Shown here: piece after piece, positions 16,191 through 24,579 of the stretch
How positions within the stretch are numbered: position 1 is the first letter of the stretch
Layout: every line of letters starts with the position of its first letter
Assembly: GCF_026191675.1 (NCBI RefSeq)
Contig: NZ_JAKRRY010000018.1
Location: 1-64,000, forward strand
Origin: Vibrio qingdaonensis
GTDB taxonomy: Bacteria > Pseudomonadota > Gammaproteobacteria > Enterobacterales > Vibrionaceae
Reading direction: 5' to 3'
DNA length: 64,000 bases
The notes under the pieces: model-generated
Databases searched by the model: none
Told to the model about the DNA's origin: nothing
Seen by the model: the letters and a program-made list of their open reading frames with translations, nothing else
Program-made: the position numbers and the translations under genes

Positions 16191-16583
16191 ATGACGAAAA
16201 TGAAAATCCTGCACACTATGTTACGAGTAGCCAACCTTGAAAAGTCCATCGAGTTTTATACCCAAGTGTTGGGGATGTCGGTATTAGATAGAACCGACAA
16301 TAAAGATTACCGCTACACATTGGTATTTGTCGGGTATCCAGGACAACCAAGCAGTTCGACGATTGAATTGACGTTTAATTGGGATACTAACCAATACGAA
16401 ATGGGCAATGCCTTTGGTCACATCGCGCTTGGAACGGATGATATCTATGCCATGTGCGACGCGATTAAGCAGCAAGGCGGTCAAGTTACTCGTGAGCCCG
16501 GTCCGGTAAAAGGTGGCAGTACCCACATCGCTTTTGTCGTTGATCCAGACGGCTACCAAATTGAACTGATCCAAGTTAACTAA
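16191..16583 (+). CDS. gloA: Lactoylglutathione lyase (glyoxalase I)
   Basis: Glyoxalase I of 130 residues, a metal-dependent homodimer that isomerises the methylglyoxal-glutathione hemithioacetal to S-lactoylglutathione. All four metal ligands of the bacterial enzyme are visible: His in ILHTMLRV, Glu in TIELTFN, His in GHIALGTDD and Glu in YQIELIQVN. The GPVKGG loop and FVVDPDGY are also canonical. A second ATG at 16200 (MKILHTM) could be the true start. It is 11 bases upstream of nemA and forms a two-gene detoxification operon with it. Confidence 0.93.
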   Translation: MTKMKILHTMLRVANLEKSIEFYTQVLGMSVLDRTDNKDYRYTLVFVGYPGQPSSSTIELTFNWDTNQYEMGNAFGHIALGTDDIYAMCDAIKQQGGQVTREPGPVKGGSTHIAFVVDPDGYQIELIQVN

Positions 16584-16594
16584 AGGAAATCATA

Positions 16595-17692
16595 ATGAAA
16601 GACACGTTATTTCAACCGTTACAACTTGGTTCTCTTACACTAAAGAATCGTATCGTCATGCCTCCGATGACGCGTTCACGTGCCACACAACCGGGCAACG
16701 TCGCCAATGATATGATGGCGACATATTATGCACAGCGCGCCAGTGCAGGGTTGATAGTTGCAGAAGGCACTCAAATTCACCCTCAAGGTCAAGGTTATGC
16801 TTGGACTCCGGGGATTTACTCGCCTGAACAAATTGCAGGCTGGAAAAAGGTAACGAGTGCGGTACATGACAACGGCGGCGTTATTTTTGCTCAACTCTGG
16901 CATGTCGGCCGTGTGACTCACCCAGATAATATCGGTGGTGAACAACCTATTTCTTCTTCAGCGATTAAAGCTGAGAACGTAAAAGTATTTATTGACAATG
17001 GAACGCAAGCGCCGGGGTTTGTGGACGTTGTCGAACCGCGAGTCATGACCAAATCTGATATTTTGAATGTCATTGGCCAGTATCGTCAAGCTGCCGTCAA
17101 TGCATTAGAATCGGGGTTTGATGGTATTGAACTTCACGCTGCTAACGGATACTTAATTAATCAATTCATTGACTCAGAAGCCAATAACCGTACGGATGAG
17201 TATGGTGGTTCTGTAAAAAATCGTTTGCGCTTTATGCGTGAAGTCGTCGAAGCCATGATTGATGCGATTGGGGCTGAGCGAGTAGGTGTTCGCCTTGCAC
17301 CATTTACATCGCTAAATGGTACGGTGGATGCGAATCCAGTGGAAACGTATACCGCGGCAGCAGCGTTGTTGAATGAGCTGAATGTTGTGTACTTACACAT
17401 TGCTGAAGTGGATTGGGACGATGCACCGGGCACGCCAGTTGCTTTTAAGCAAGCGGTACGTGATACGTTTAAAGGTGTTCTCATTTATGCAGGGCGTTAT
17501 AACGCAGAAAGCGCGGAGCAAGCGATAGAGGAAGGCATGACCGATCTGGTTGGTTTTGGTCGTCCTTTTGTTGCGAACCCGGATTTACCCGCGCGAATTC
17601 AGCATCAATATCCGCTAGCAGAGCATGACCACAATACGTTGTTTGGTGGCAATGAAGAAGGTCTGAATGATTACCCAGAGTATGGAAAGTAA
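16595..17692 (+). CDS. nemA: N-ethylmaleimide reductase (Old Yellow Enzyme family)
   Basis: A 365-residue FMN-dependent, NADPH-using ene-reductase of the OYE family, closest in motifs to NemA. It reduces activated double bonds and also nitro compounds and nitrate esters in the cytoplasm. Key parts: LKNRIVMPPMTRSRAT, the substrate-anion His/Asn pair with ELHAANGYLINQFID, and the FMN phosphate site GFGRPFVANPDLP near the end. It follows gloA by 11 bases with AAGGAAA as RBS. In E. coli the same pair is controlled by NemR; here no nemR is adjacent. The transcript ends in a strong terminator. Confidence 0.93.
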   Translation: MKDTLFQPLQLGSLTLKNRIVMPPMTRSRATQPGNVANDMMATYYAQRASAGLIVAEGTQIHPQGQGYAWTPGIYSPEQIAGWKKVTSAVHDNGGVIFAQLWHVGRVTHPDNIGGEQPISSSAIKAENVKVFIDNGTQAPGFVDVVEPRVMTKSDILNVIGQYRQAAVNALESGFDGIELHAANGYLINQFIDSEANNRTDEYGGSVKNRLRFMREVVEAMIDAIGAERVGVRLAPFTSLNGTVDANPVETYTAAAALLNELNVVYLHIAEVDWDDAPGTPVAFKQAVRDTFKGVLIYAGRYNAESAEQAIEEGMTDLVGFGRPFVANPDLPARIQHQYPLAEHDHNTLFGGNEEGLNDYPEYGK

Positions 17693-17727
17693 CTTCAGAT
17701 AATGAGCATTGCATAATGCAGTGAATG

Positions 17728-17754
17728 AAAACCGCACGGCTACCGTGCGGTTTT
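17728..17754. terminator. Terminator after nemA
   Basis: A near-perfect stem AAAACCGCACGG / CCGTGCGGTTTT with a 3-base loop and T-tract; symmetrical, so active on both strands. Confidence 0.9.
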
Positions 17755-17868
17755 GTCGTTTATGCGTCCGAAAAAAAGATTTTTGAATCGGGATTGAAGT
17801 TTTTTTATCAAGGAGCGAATTAACATCGTATACTACGCTTGATATTACCACTGTACTGTAGGACTCCC

Positions 17869-18267
17869 ATGTCATTAGAAGAACAACAAAATAACCCTCT
17901 CCATGGTCTAAAACTTGAGGAGATGGTGACTGAACTTGTTGATTATTATGGGTGGGACATTTTGGACGCAGCGATGCGTATGAACTGTTTTCACACCAAC
18001 CCGTCTATCGCTAGTAGCGTGAAGTACTTGAAAAAAACAGAATGGGCACGAGAAAAGGTGGAAATCTTCTATCTTTCTCGTTTCAAGCGTATGCCTAAAC
18101 CAAGAGAGGATGAATATGACATCCCACCTCGTAAGCGTACCTTTGCGATTGGTATTGAGCCCAAGGAGCCAATGCAGTTGACGGTTGAATCTATTCATGC
18201 GTCACAAGCTAAAGCTGCATCAACGTATAAAGCACGTACGTCAGGTGGTCGCCATCGGGGTCGTTAA
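17869..18267 (+). CDS. VF530-family DNA-binding protein with C-terminal extension
   Basis: A 132-residue protein. The first 70 residues match the VF530 family (DUF2132): NPLHGLKLEEMVTELVDYYGWD, the conserved MRMNCFHTNPSIASSVKYLKKTEWARE and KVEIFYL. The NMR structure of the V. fischeri member is a small helical double-stranded-DNA-binding fold. The tail of about 55 residues is basic and low in complexity, rich in Arg, Lys, Ala and Ser, ending TSGGRHRGR, consistent with extra nucleic-acid contact. The ATG at 17869 is chosen for the family-like start; AGGA lies nearby. Function in the cell unknown. Confidence 0.85.
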   Translation: MSLEEQQNNPLHGLKLEEMVTELVDYYGWDILDAAMRMNCFHTNPSIASSVKYLKKTEWAREKVEIFYLSRFKRMPKPREDEYDIPPRKRTFAIGIEPKEPMQLTVESIHASQAKAASTYKARTSGGRHRGR

Positions 18268-18521
18268 TCGGTCGATTCGGTGAAAGCCAAAACGTTTCAG
18301 GTAGCAGGGAAAGCACCTGATTACGATTCTGGTAACCTAATGCGAGTGAATTAATTCGTTGTGTAGTGCGTCTAGCGCCTTGCTCCGATCTTACTCCCTT
18401 CCTTCATCCTAGTCTTGCAAAGACACATCTTCTTGCTCCTCACTGCTTATACCAAATTACCCGGGCTAAATATTTAGAACGCCAACAGGGTTTGATGCGT
18501 TTATAAAACCATCGAATGTGG

Positions 18522-19250
18522 TTACCAAGGGATTTCACTGCCATCAAAGCTAAAGAATTTTCCGGTATCACTTGGTGTGACCGTATTGATTAACGCCACC
18601 AACTTCTTGGCCACAAAGCTTGGAGCAAAGAGTTTGTGTCTCGGAACCTTATTTTGGAATGGCATGGACAGAGCGGTATCCGTGGTCCCAGGATGAAAAG
18701 AGAACACACAACAGCTCGGGTTTTTGTACTGCCACTCAATGCTAATCGTTTTAATCGCCATATTTAACGCAGCCTTAGAGCAACGATAGCTGATCCATCC
18801 GCCAAGTTGATTATCCTCAATACTGCCAATGCGCGCTGAAAGCGCGATAAAGTAAGTTGGCTTTTTTGAACGTAGAGATTGAGCAAAGTGTTTTGCCAGA
18901 AGCAGGGTAGACGTGGTGTTGAGTTGTATATTCTTATTGAAGAAACTAGGGTCAAATTGGCACACGGATTTTTCTGGTAGGTATTTTTGATGCTGATGCT
19001 GTGGATCACGTTGGTGCAAAAACCCCACTGCATTGATCACCACATCGATGTTTGAAACGGCTTTCGCTAAAGCCTGGATGTGCCGTTCCGAAGTAACATC
19101 GACTTGATGCCAGATGAGTTTGGTCGATACAAACTTGGGTAAGTGTTGACAGAAAGTCGCGTAAACCATGGTTGTGTGACTTGCAGAAAGAAAGTGCTTT
19201 ACTAAAGCCAATCCTATTCCGCCGGAGCCTCCAACAATGAGTATGTTCAT
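18522..19250 (-). CDS. Short-chain dehydrogenase/reductase
   Basis: A 242-residue classical SDR. The Rossmann cofactor loop is GGSGGIGLALV at residues 7-17; NAVG appears at the end of strand 4; the catalytic triad is Ser in FIALSARIGS, Tyr and Lys in SYRCSKAALN; and FHPGTTDTALS follows, as in CsgA/YciK-like SDRs. NADP or NAD preference and substrate cannot be settled. A strong RBS (TAGGAGG) precedes the ATG. It is divergent from the pseudouridine synthase gene, the two starts being 212 bases apart. Confidence 0.88.
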   Translation of the reverse strand: MNILIVGGSGGIGLALVKHFLSASHTTMVYATFCQHLPKFVSTKLIWHQVDVTSERHIQALAKAVSNIDVVINAVGFLHQRDPQHQHQKYLPEKSVCQFDPSFFNKNIQLNTTSTLLLAKHFAQSLRSKKPTYFIALSARIGSIEDNQLGGWISYRCSKAALNMAIKTISIEWQYKNPSCCVFSFHPGTTDTALSMPFQNKVPRHKLFAPSFVAKKLVALINTVTPSDTGKFFSFDGSEIPW

Positions 19251-19462
19251 TTTTGCCTCCTAGTTTATCTATGTCGAATCCCGACGACATGACTTCTACG
19301 CAGTATCTGACTATATGAGGCAATGAGTGTGGAAATAAAGTTGCTGACGCTTTTGGTTCCGGCTTTATGCTATCATCGCCGTTACTTCCACTCCATGAGA
19401 CACGTAAGTGATAGGCATTTTTAGTCTATGGCGAGCGATAGTCGCAGACGATACTAATTTAG

Positions 19463-21160
19463 ATGAAGCCCAATAATTCTAACGTCAAACATCTTCTCCC
19501 ATTCATAACGGATATCAGTGACTACACGCTGCCGATCGCCTTTACTTTTCCATATTATTATACGCCACACCCTTTAGCTGACATTGCAATGACTGAGCTG
19601 CAAGACTACCTTGAAACACAAACCGAGTGGTCACATGACTTTACGCAACGGGGAATGATGTTTGGTGTGTTAGTGGTGAAAAATGATGTGGGTGACATCG
19701 GTTACTTGTCATCATTTTGTGACGAAGTCACGGAGTCGAACGGTAATCATTTTTCCCCAGAGTTTTTTGTTGATGCGATTGCTAATGTCGATATGTCGAA
19801 AATACAACGCTTTGAGCGTCAGCTTATGTCACTTAAACTCGATATTCGTAAGCTAAAAAATTCGAAGAATTACATACAGCTAAAGCAATCTTTACAGGAA
19901 CAACGACTAGAGTCCGAGCGGCAGATCGCAGAACATCAGCAGCGTAACATCGAGGCGAAAGCAGAGCGGAAGCAGCAAAGGCGGGACATGGAAGGCCACC
20001 TTGGGCAATCTATCGATGAAGCCAGTTTGCAGAGCTTTATTCATGAACTAGGTGCGCAAAGTAGCCGAGAGAAAAGAGCGTTTAAGGCGCTAAAGCAACA
20101 ATGGCAGAGTCAAATTGCCGCTCTTGATGAACAATTAGAGCAAGAGCAATGCAAGATAGTAAGAATGGAAACCGAATATGCAAGGTTGCAGAGATCGTTT
20201 AATATTCAACAGCAGAAATCTTGCCAGTTTTTAAATCGAGCAGGGGTCAAAAAAAGCCTGTACGAGCTGTTTGAACAACCGAATCAAAGTGATGCTCAGC
20301 AGCCTCTTTCACATTCGTCTGAACAAAATTTGCCTAAATTACTGCAAGCGGCCTTTTTGCAAAACCTTACACCGCTCGCGTTAGGTGAGTTTTGGTGGGG
20401 CGCAGCGCCTTATGAGCAGATTCGGCAACACAAAAACGTATACCCGGTTTGTCAAAGTAAGTGTTTTGAAGTGTTGCAGCACATGTTGGAAGGTCTAGTG
20501 ATAGATCCTAGCCCGCTCGAGCAGACCCCGTCATACGATAAATCATTAGAGATTGTCTATGAAGATGATGTGCTGGTGGTCGTCAATAAGCCCGCCGAAT
20601 TTTTATCCGTTTCTGGCAAGTATATTAGTGATTCGGTACAAGCTCGAATGCAAGCAAGGTACCCACATGCCACAGGGCCTTTGATTGTTCATCGTTTAGA
20701 TATGTCGACGTCTGGCTTGCTGGTGCTCACTCTTTCCACTGAAGCCAATAAGCATGTACAGAAGCAATTTATTGAACGCCGAGTAGAAAAGCGTTATACC
20801 GCATTACTTGAAGGCAAGATCCAACAGGATACGGGGGTGATCACGTTACCACTTCGGGGTGACTTGTCGGATAGGCCAAGACAAATGGTGTGCCATGAAC
20901 AAGGTCGAGTGGCGGAAACCACGTATCGGGTGATCGATGTCATCGACAACCGAACCAAAATTCACTTATTTCCAAAGACAGGGCGAACCCATCAATTACG
21001 GGTGCATTGTGCTCATCAAGCTGGTCTAAATACGCCAATTGTTGGCGATGACTTGTATGGGTTTAAGGATTCGCGTTTGCATCTCCACGCTGGGTATTTG
21101 AAATTTCAACACCCAAGTACTGGAAATACGATGGAGTTCGAAGTCACCGCCGATTTTTAG
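19463..21160 (+). CDS. RluA-family pseudouridine synthase with long coiled-coil N-terminus
   Basis: A 565-residue protein. The C-terminal 200 residues (from about 368) form an RluA-family catalytic domain: VYEDDVLVVVNKPAEFLSV, the catalytic Asp in HRLDMSTSGLLVL (residues about 408-420), the KRYTALLEG strand and the TGRTHQLRVHCAH helix. It isomerises uridine in rRNA or tRNA. The first 350 residues are unusual: a folded start, then a charged coiled coil (about 112-260, very rich in Gln, Glu, Arg and Lys) and an aromatic segment (LGEFWWGAAPYEQIR). Standard RluA is about 220 and RluC/RluD about 320 residues. The RNA target is unknown. Confidence 0.88.
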   Translation: MKPNNSNVKHLLPFITDISDYTLPIAFTFPYYYTPHPLADIAMTELQDYLETQTEWSHDFTQRGMMFGVLVVKNDVGDIGYLSSFCDEVTESNGNHFSPEFFVDAIANVDMSKIQRFERQLMSLKLDIRKLKNSKNYIQLKQSLQEQRLESERQIAEHQQRNIEAKAERKQQRRDMEGHLGQSIDEASLQSFIHELGAQSSREKRAFKALKQQWQSQIAALDEQLEQEQCKIVRMETEYARLQRSFNIQQQKSCQFLNRAGVKKSLYELFEQPNQSDAQQPLSHSSEQNLPKLLQAAFLQNLTPLALGEFWWGAAPYEQIRQHKNVYPVCQSKCFEVLQHMLEGLVIDPSPLEQTPSYDKSLEIVYEDDVLVVVNKPAEFLSVSGKYISDSVQARMQARYPHATGPLIVHRLDMSTSGLLVLTLSTEANKHVQKQFIERRVEKRYTALLEGKIQQDTGVITLPLRGDLSDRPRQMVCHEQGRVAETTYRVIDVIDNRTKIHLFPKTGRTHQLRVHCAHQAGLNTPIVGDDLYGFKDSRLHLHAGYLKFQHPSTGNTMEFEVTADF

Positions 21161-21483
21161 TATTAAATCGAAACACCAAGGCAGTGCTATTTATGTCGAT
21201 AAAGCGAGCACTGCTGGTCCCCAACACTTGGCGTTCGTAAAGCTAGTTTTAACAACGCATTGATTTTAATAAATTTTAACTTTTCTATTAATCCTGTATT
21301 TCTGCGAGTAGCGCGACACCAAAATCAAAAAATGAACCACAGTAGTTCTTTTTAAACGCCATTCATCACTTGAAGTTATCAATACTTGATCTATAACAAT
21401 ATAAGCAAATAGTTTATATGCATGCGAGCGCAATTAAACCATTTGATTATTGTTTTTACTGTCAATAGTGAGGGTGTGCCGTT
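21161..21483. other. AT-rich intergenic region
   Basis: About 320 bases without a gene. The centre (21240-21420) is AT-rich. A short frame from ATG 21418 runs into TAG-TGA at 21466-21471 in the same frame as the hydroxylase-like gene that follows; it gives 16 residues unlike that family. Confidence 0.4.
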
Positions 21484-22083
21484 ATCGTCATATTTGCAAA
21501 ACTCCCAATTAAATTTAACGTATCAGGGCTAGTCGCTGAGTGTCGCCAATTAAGTAATGATGATTGGGTCAGTCATGTCAATCAAGCTGCTTATTTGGGT
21601 GGTTGGGATGTGTTACCTATGCGCGTATTGCAGAAATATGTGTCAGCGCATCCCATTCTACAGAGCTTTTCCATTGAGGGGGATGGTCGGTGGGAAAATG
21701 GTAGTGTCATGGAGCGCTGTCCGAACATTTCTGCTTTGCTCGCGCGAATTCACGCGCCTATTCAATCGGTTCGCTTAATGCGCCTTCATCCCCGTTCTCA
21801 TGTTTTGCCTCACCGTGATAAGAGCCTGTCGTTAGAGCATGGAGAGGTACGTTTGCATATTCCCATTACAGGTGATGAAGGGGTGGATTTCTTCGTTAGT
21901 GATCAAAGAGTGCCGATGGCGAAAGGAGAGGTTTGGTATATCAATGCAGACCAAGAGCACCAAGTCGTGAATCAAAGTGAGCATCCAAGAATTAATCTCG
22001 TGATCGACTGTAAAGTCTCACCGTGGTTGAGAAAACAGATAGCCGAAAGCCATGAAATGAGCCAGATGACATTATGTCAGTGA
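21484..22083 (+). CDS. Aspartyl/asparaginyl beta-hydroxylase domain protein, start codon unclear
   Basis: A protein of about 195-200 residues with the aspartyl/asparaginyl beta-hydroxylase fold (PF05118), Fe(II)/2-oxoglutarate dependent. Iron ligands are visible as His in LPHRDKSL and His in DQEHQVVN, with the strand EVRLHIPI between and the conserved RINLVIDC at the end. The reading frame is clearly protein-like from about 21484 (AKLPIKFNVSGLVAE and DDWVSHVNQAAYLGGWD match family N-termini), yet no ATG, GTG or TTG occurs in that frame before TTG 21595. GAGGG at 21470-21474 would suit ATC 21484. First gene of the tailoring cluster. Confidence 0.75.
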   Translation: MVIFAKLPIKFNVSGLVAECRQLSNDDWVSHVNQAAYLGGWDVLPMRVLQKYVSAHPILQSFSIEGDGRWENGSVMERCPNISALLARIHAPIQSVRLMRLHPRSHVLPHRDKSLSLEHGEVRLHIPITGDEGVDFFVSDQRVPMAKGEVWYINADQEHQVVNQSEHPRINLVIDCKVSPWLRKQIAESHEMSQMTLCQ

Positions 22084-22223
22084 GTGTGGTGTCTAGCCAG
22101 CCGCAAGTCGATACTTTAGCGGGGAGTTTCGGGTCAATTGGTGGTATCGCTATATCAGCTGATCAGGCTGGCAAATGTTTAAAGGAATACACACGAGCCC
22201 AAGTGCTCTTTAAAGGCACTTAG
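22074..22223 (+). CDS. Possible 49-residue peptide in the hydroxylase-methyltransferase gap
   Basis: A short frame opens at ATG 22074, ten bases before the end of the hydroxylase gene, and closes at TAG 22221-22223. The peptide has a Ser/Val/Gln-rich leader-like start, a glycine/serine-rich middle (LAGSFGSIGGIAISADQAG) with one cysteine after it, and a basic end. The overlap with the upstream stop suggests translational coupling, though a proper Shine-Dalgarno is weak. No family recognised. It could be a precursor or accessory peptide for the neighbouring enzymes, or simply chance. Confidence 0.3.
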   Translation: MSVSVVSSQPQVDTLAGSFGSIGGIAISADQAGKCLKEYTRAQVLFKGT

Positions 22224-22268
22224 CCATCACATTATTGGAAGTGGAATAGAAAGATAAGGATAGGGTAA

Positions 22269-23537
22269 GTGAAGGAAGTAGGCATATTATCTCAGAAATT
22301 GACACTCACAGATCAACGCCAATCATTATTGGGCTTCGCTGAGCCCAAAGTGGATCCGTTATTACAGCACTCCATTCGCGAGCAGCTAAAAGCGTTGACG
22401 ACTGAAAAATTGACGGATTGTCAGCGACGAGCCAACCTATGCGAAAGCATGAACTTAGTTGTTGCTACATTGCTACAGCAAGAGACAGCGAAGCACGAAG
22501 TTCTCACGAAAATTTTCCAAGAACTGTATGAACACGCGTTGCAATCCATGGCTAAGGCGGACATCTCGCAGCAGAACCTAACCCATGAATACCTGAGTCC
22601 TACAGGGTATGTAATGTCGCCTTTAAACGGTCGCACAACAATCAAAGATATTTATCGCCTGCATCGTTTTATCAGAGGAATAGATAAGGCGATTACGGCT
22701 CGACTAAAAAACGATACTGTTATCCGTATTCTTTATCCGGCGTGTGGCCCGTTTGCTCCGTTGCTCTTACCATTAATTCAGTATTATCGAAGCCATAACC
22801 TAGCCACCGAACAGCAGATTCAAATCACCCTTGTCGACGTCCAGCCCGGTGCCATTCAAGCGGTGACCCAACTGGTTTCTGATCTTTCTATTCAAGGTTT
22901 TATTGAAAATATTGTTGAAGCTGATGCAACGCTTTATGAGCCTGAACAGACCTTTGACCTTTTAATTTTGGAAGCGATGCAGCATGGCTTTACCAAAGAG
23001 GGGCAATTGAGCATAGCCAAGCACTTAATTCAGTTTTTGAGCGTTGATGGTGTGTTGATTCCCCAGCAAATCTCAGTGCAAGCCATGATGGTGCATGGAG
23101 AGAATGAGTTTAACCAGCAGTGGAAGGAATCCGCATTTTCTCATTCGACAAACCTTGATAGAGAAGTGGTTCAAGATCGTGTCGAGCTAGGCGAAATTTT
23201 CCAAATTAGTAAATCGAGCTTGCTGGCGTTGGAAGAGGTGATACTTCCTTCGAAAATCAAAATGGTTAGAGCAAATCGTATCTCGTTGCCAACGGGTATT
23301 GAAGATATGAAAGACAGGGTTTTGGCTATTTATGCCACGTTGAATGTTTATTCAAACGAATTCATTCGCGAGTATGATTCAGGAATTACTCACCCCAAAC
23401 CCGATATGACGTTCTACGTAGATACCCCCCCTAGAACACCGCAACCTGAACATTTTTTGACGTTTAGTGGCGGTGACGTTCAGTTTTATTATCAACTGAC
23501 TGGTTTGCCCGGTTTTGTTGCATTACAAGCGGATTAG
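22269..23537 (+). CDS. Class I SAM-dependent methyltransferase-like protein
   Basis: A 422-residue protein starting at GTG 22269. After a helical N-terminal region of about 150 residues comes a Rossmann methyltransferase core: motif I as RILYPACGPFAP, the acidic end of strand 2 as TLVDVQPGAI, motif for adenine contact VEADATLYEP, then DLLILEAMQHGFTKEGQ and HLIQFLSVDGVLIPQQ, which resembles the double-E/THW region of PRMT-like arginine methyltransferases. The C-terminal third is beta-rich, as in PRMTs. Substrate unknown. It is followed within 11 bases by the formyltransferase gene and so is part of one operon. Confidence 0.75.
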   Translation: MKEVGILSQKLTLTDQRQSLLGFAEPKVDPLLQHSIREQLKALTTEKLTDCQRRANLCESMNLVVATLLQQETAKHEVLTKIFQELYEHALQSMAKADISQQNLTHEYLSPTGYVMSPLNGRTTIKDIYRLHRFIRGIDKAITARLKNDTVIRILYPACGPFAPLLLPLIQYYRSHNLATEQQIQITLVDVQPGAIQAVTQLVSDLSIQGFIENIVEADATLYEPEQTFDLLILEAMQHGFTKEGQLSIAKHLIQFLSVDGVLIPQQISVQAMMVHGENEFNQQWKESAFSHSTNLDREVVQDRVELGEIFQISKSSLLALEEVILPSKIKMVRANRISLPTGIEDMKDRVLAIYATLNVYSNEFIREYDSGITHPKPDMTFYVDTPPRTPQPEHFLTFSGGDVQFYYQLTGLPGFVALQAD

Positions 23538-23548
23538 GAGGCGTGGTT

Positions 23549-24499
23549 ATGGAACCCAAATTTGCAATATTTACTGGCAGTAGCATGGCGATACCGATGA
23601 TTGCAGCTTTGCACCACAGACAACAACTCGCTTGTGTGGTGTTGCCTGACGGTGAGAACAACCCAGATTTATTGCAACTCACTCAAGTGCTTGCTCAGAG
23701 TGATATACAAGTAATTCAATATCAAAACGGTAATGAAGCCGACTTGGTTGCGCAGCTCGACGGTGTGCGCGCCAACGCTGGGCTGGCTTTCTTTTTCAGG
23801 CATAAATTTACTGATACTGCTATTCACTATTTTGGCGACAAGTTTTTCAACTTACACCCTGGCCATTTGCCCGGCTACAGAGGTCCATCACCGATCTATT
23901 GGCAAATACGAAATGGTGAGCAAGAACTGCTTCTGACCCTACATCGAATAGAGCGCGATTACGATGCGGGCGCTATTGGTGCGCAATCAATGGTCAATAT
24001 TCATCCCTTTGACACCCTACTTAGCGTGAGCCAAAAAGTCGCGCAATCTGCCCCTTATTTACTGTGTGATTTTATTGATGCTTGGCGAGAGGGGAGGATT
24101 GAGTGGTGTGCTCAAAGCCAACAAGAGGTATCGAGTTCATGGCAGGGTAAACGGGTAGAGAGTGACGACTTGGTTATTGATTGGCTCCAGCATAGCAGCA
24201 AGATGGTGGTAGATATGGCACGGGCGGGTAACCCTCTTTATGGGGGAGCGTTGACTGAGTCTGCTTACGGGCAATTTCAATTACTGCAGTCAACCGCAGT
24301 TGACGGTGTTTTTGTTGGGATTAAAGCCGGAACGGTGGTTGAGGTGAGTTTAACGGCAGGGCTGGTTGTACAGACTATTGATGGGCAAGTACGGATAGAT
24401 ATTGTGTCTACGCCTCAGGGAGTAATGAGTGGATATCGGTTTGCGCAGCTTTGGCAGATTAATGCGGGTAGTGAGCTGGGTGCTTCGGCTTGCCGATAA
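23549..24499 (+). CDS. Formyltransferase (methionyl-tRNA/sugar formyltransferase fold)
   Basis: A 316-residue protein with the formyl-tetrahydrofolate-dependent transferase fold. The catalytic set is conserved: Asn and His in FNLHPGHLPGYRGPSP (residues about 99-114) and Asp in RDYDAGAIG. A C-terminal domain of about 110 residues follows, like the FMT C domain. It is not the house-keeping fmt, which would be beside def; sugar N-formyltransferases and peptide-biosynthetic formyltransferases use the same core. ATG 23549 is selected because AGGAGG lies seven bases before it. Co-transcribed with the methyltransferase. Confidence 0.8.
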   Translation: MEPKFAIFTGSSMAIPMIAALHHRQQLACVVLPDGENNPDLLQLTQVLAQSDIQVIQYQNGNEADLVAQLDGVRANAGLAFFFRHKFTDTAIHYFGDKFFNLHPGHLPGYRGPSPIYWQIRNGEQELLLTLHRIERDYDAGAIGAQSMVNIHPFDTLLSVSQKVAQSAPYLLCDFIDAWREGRIEWCAQSQQEVSSSWQGKRVESDDLVIDWLQHSSKMVVDMARAGNPLYGGALTESAYGQFQLLQSTAVDGVFVGIKAGTVVEVSLTAGLVVQTIDGQVRIDIVSTPQGVMSGYRFAQLWQINAGSELGASACR

Positions 24500-24579
24500 T
24501 GAGATTAGCAGAAAAATGTAATGGTCTTGCGGATTGAATTCGCGATGAGTGCTTCAAACACAGTGATAAGGATATAACG

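Noticed and set aside
23549..24499. House-keeping methionyl-tRNA formyltransferase (fmt)
   Set aside because: It lacks def and rsmB neighbours, sits with tailoring-type enzymes and diverges in the HLPG loop, so only the fold, not the tRNA substrate, is claimed.
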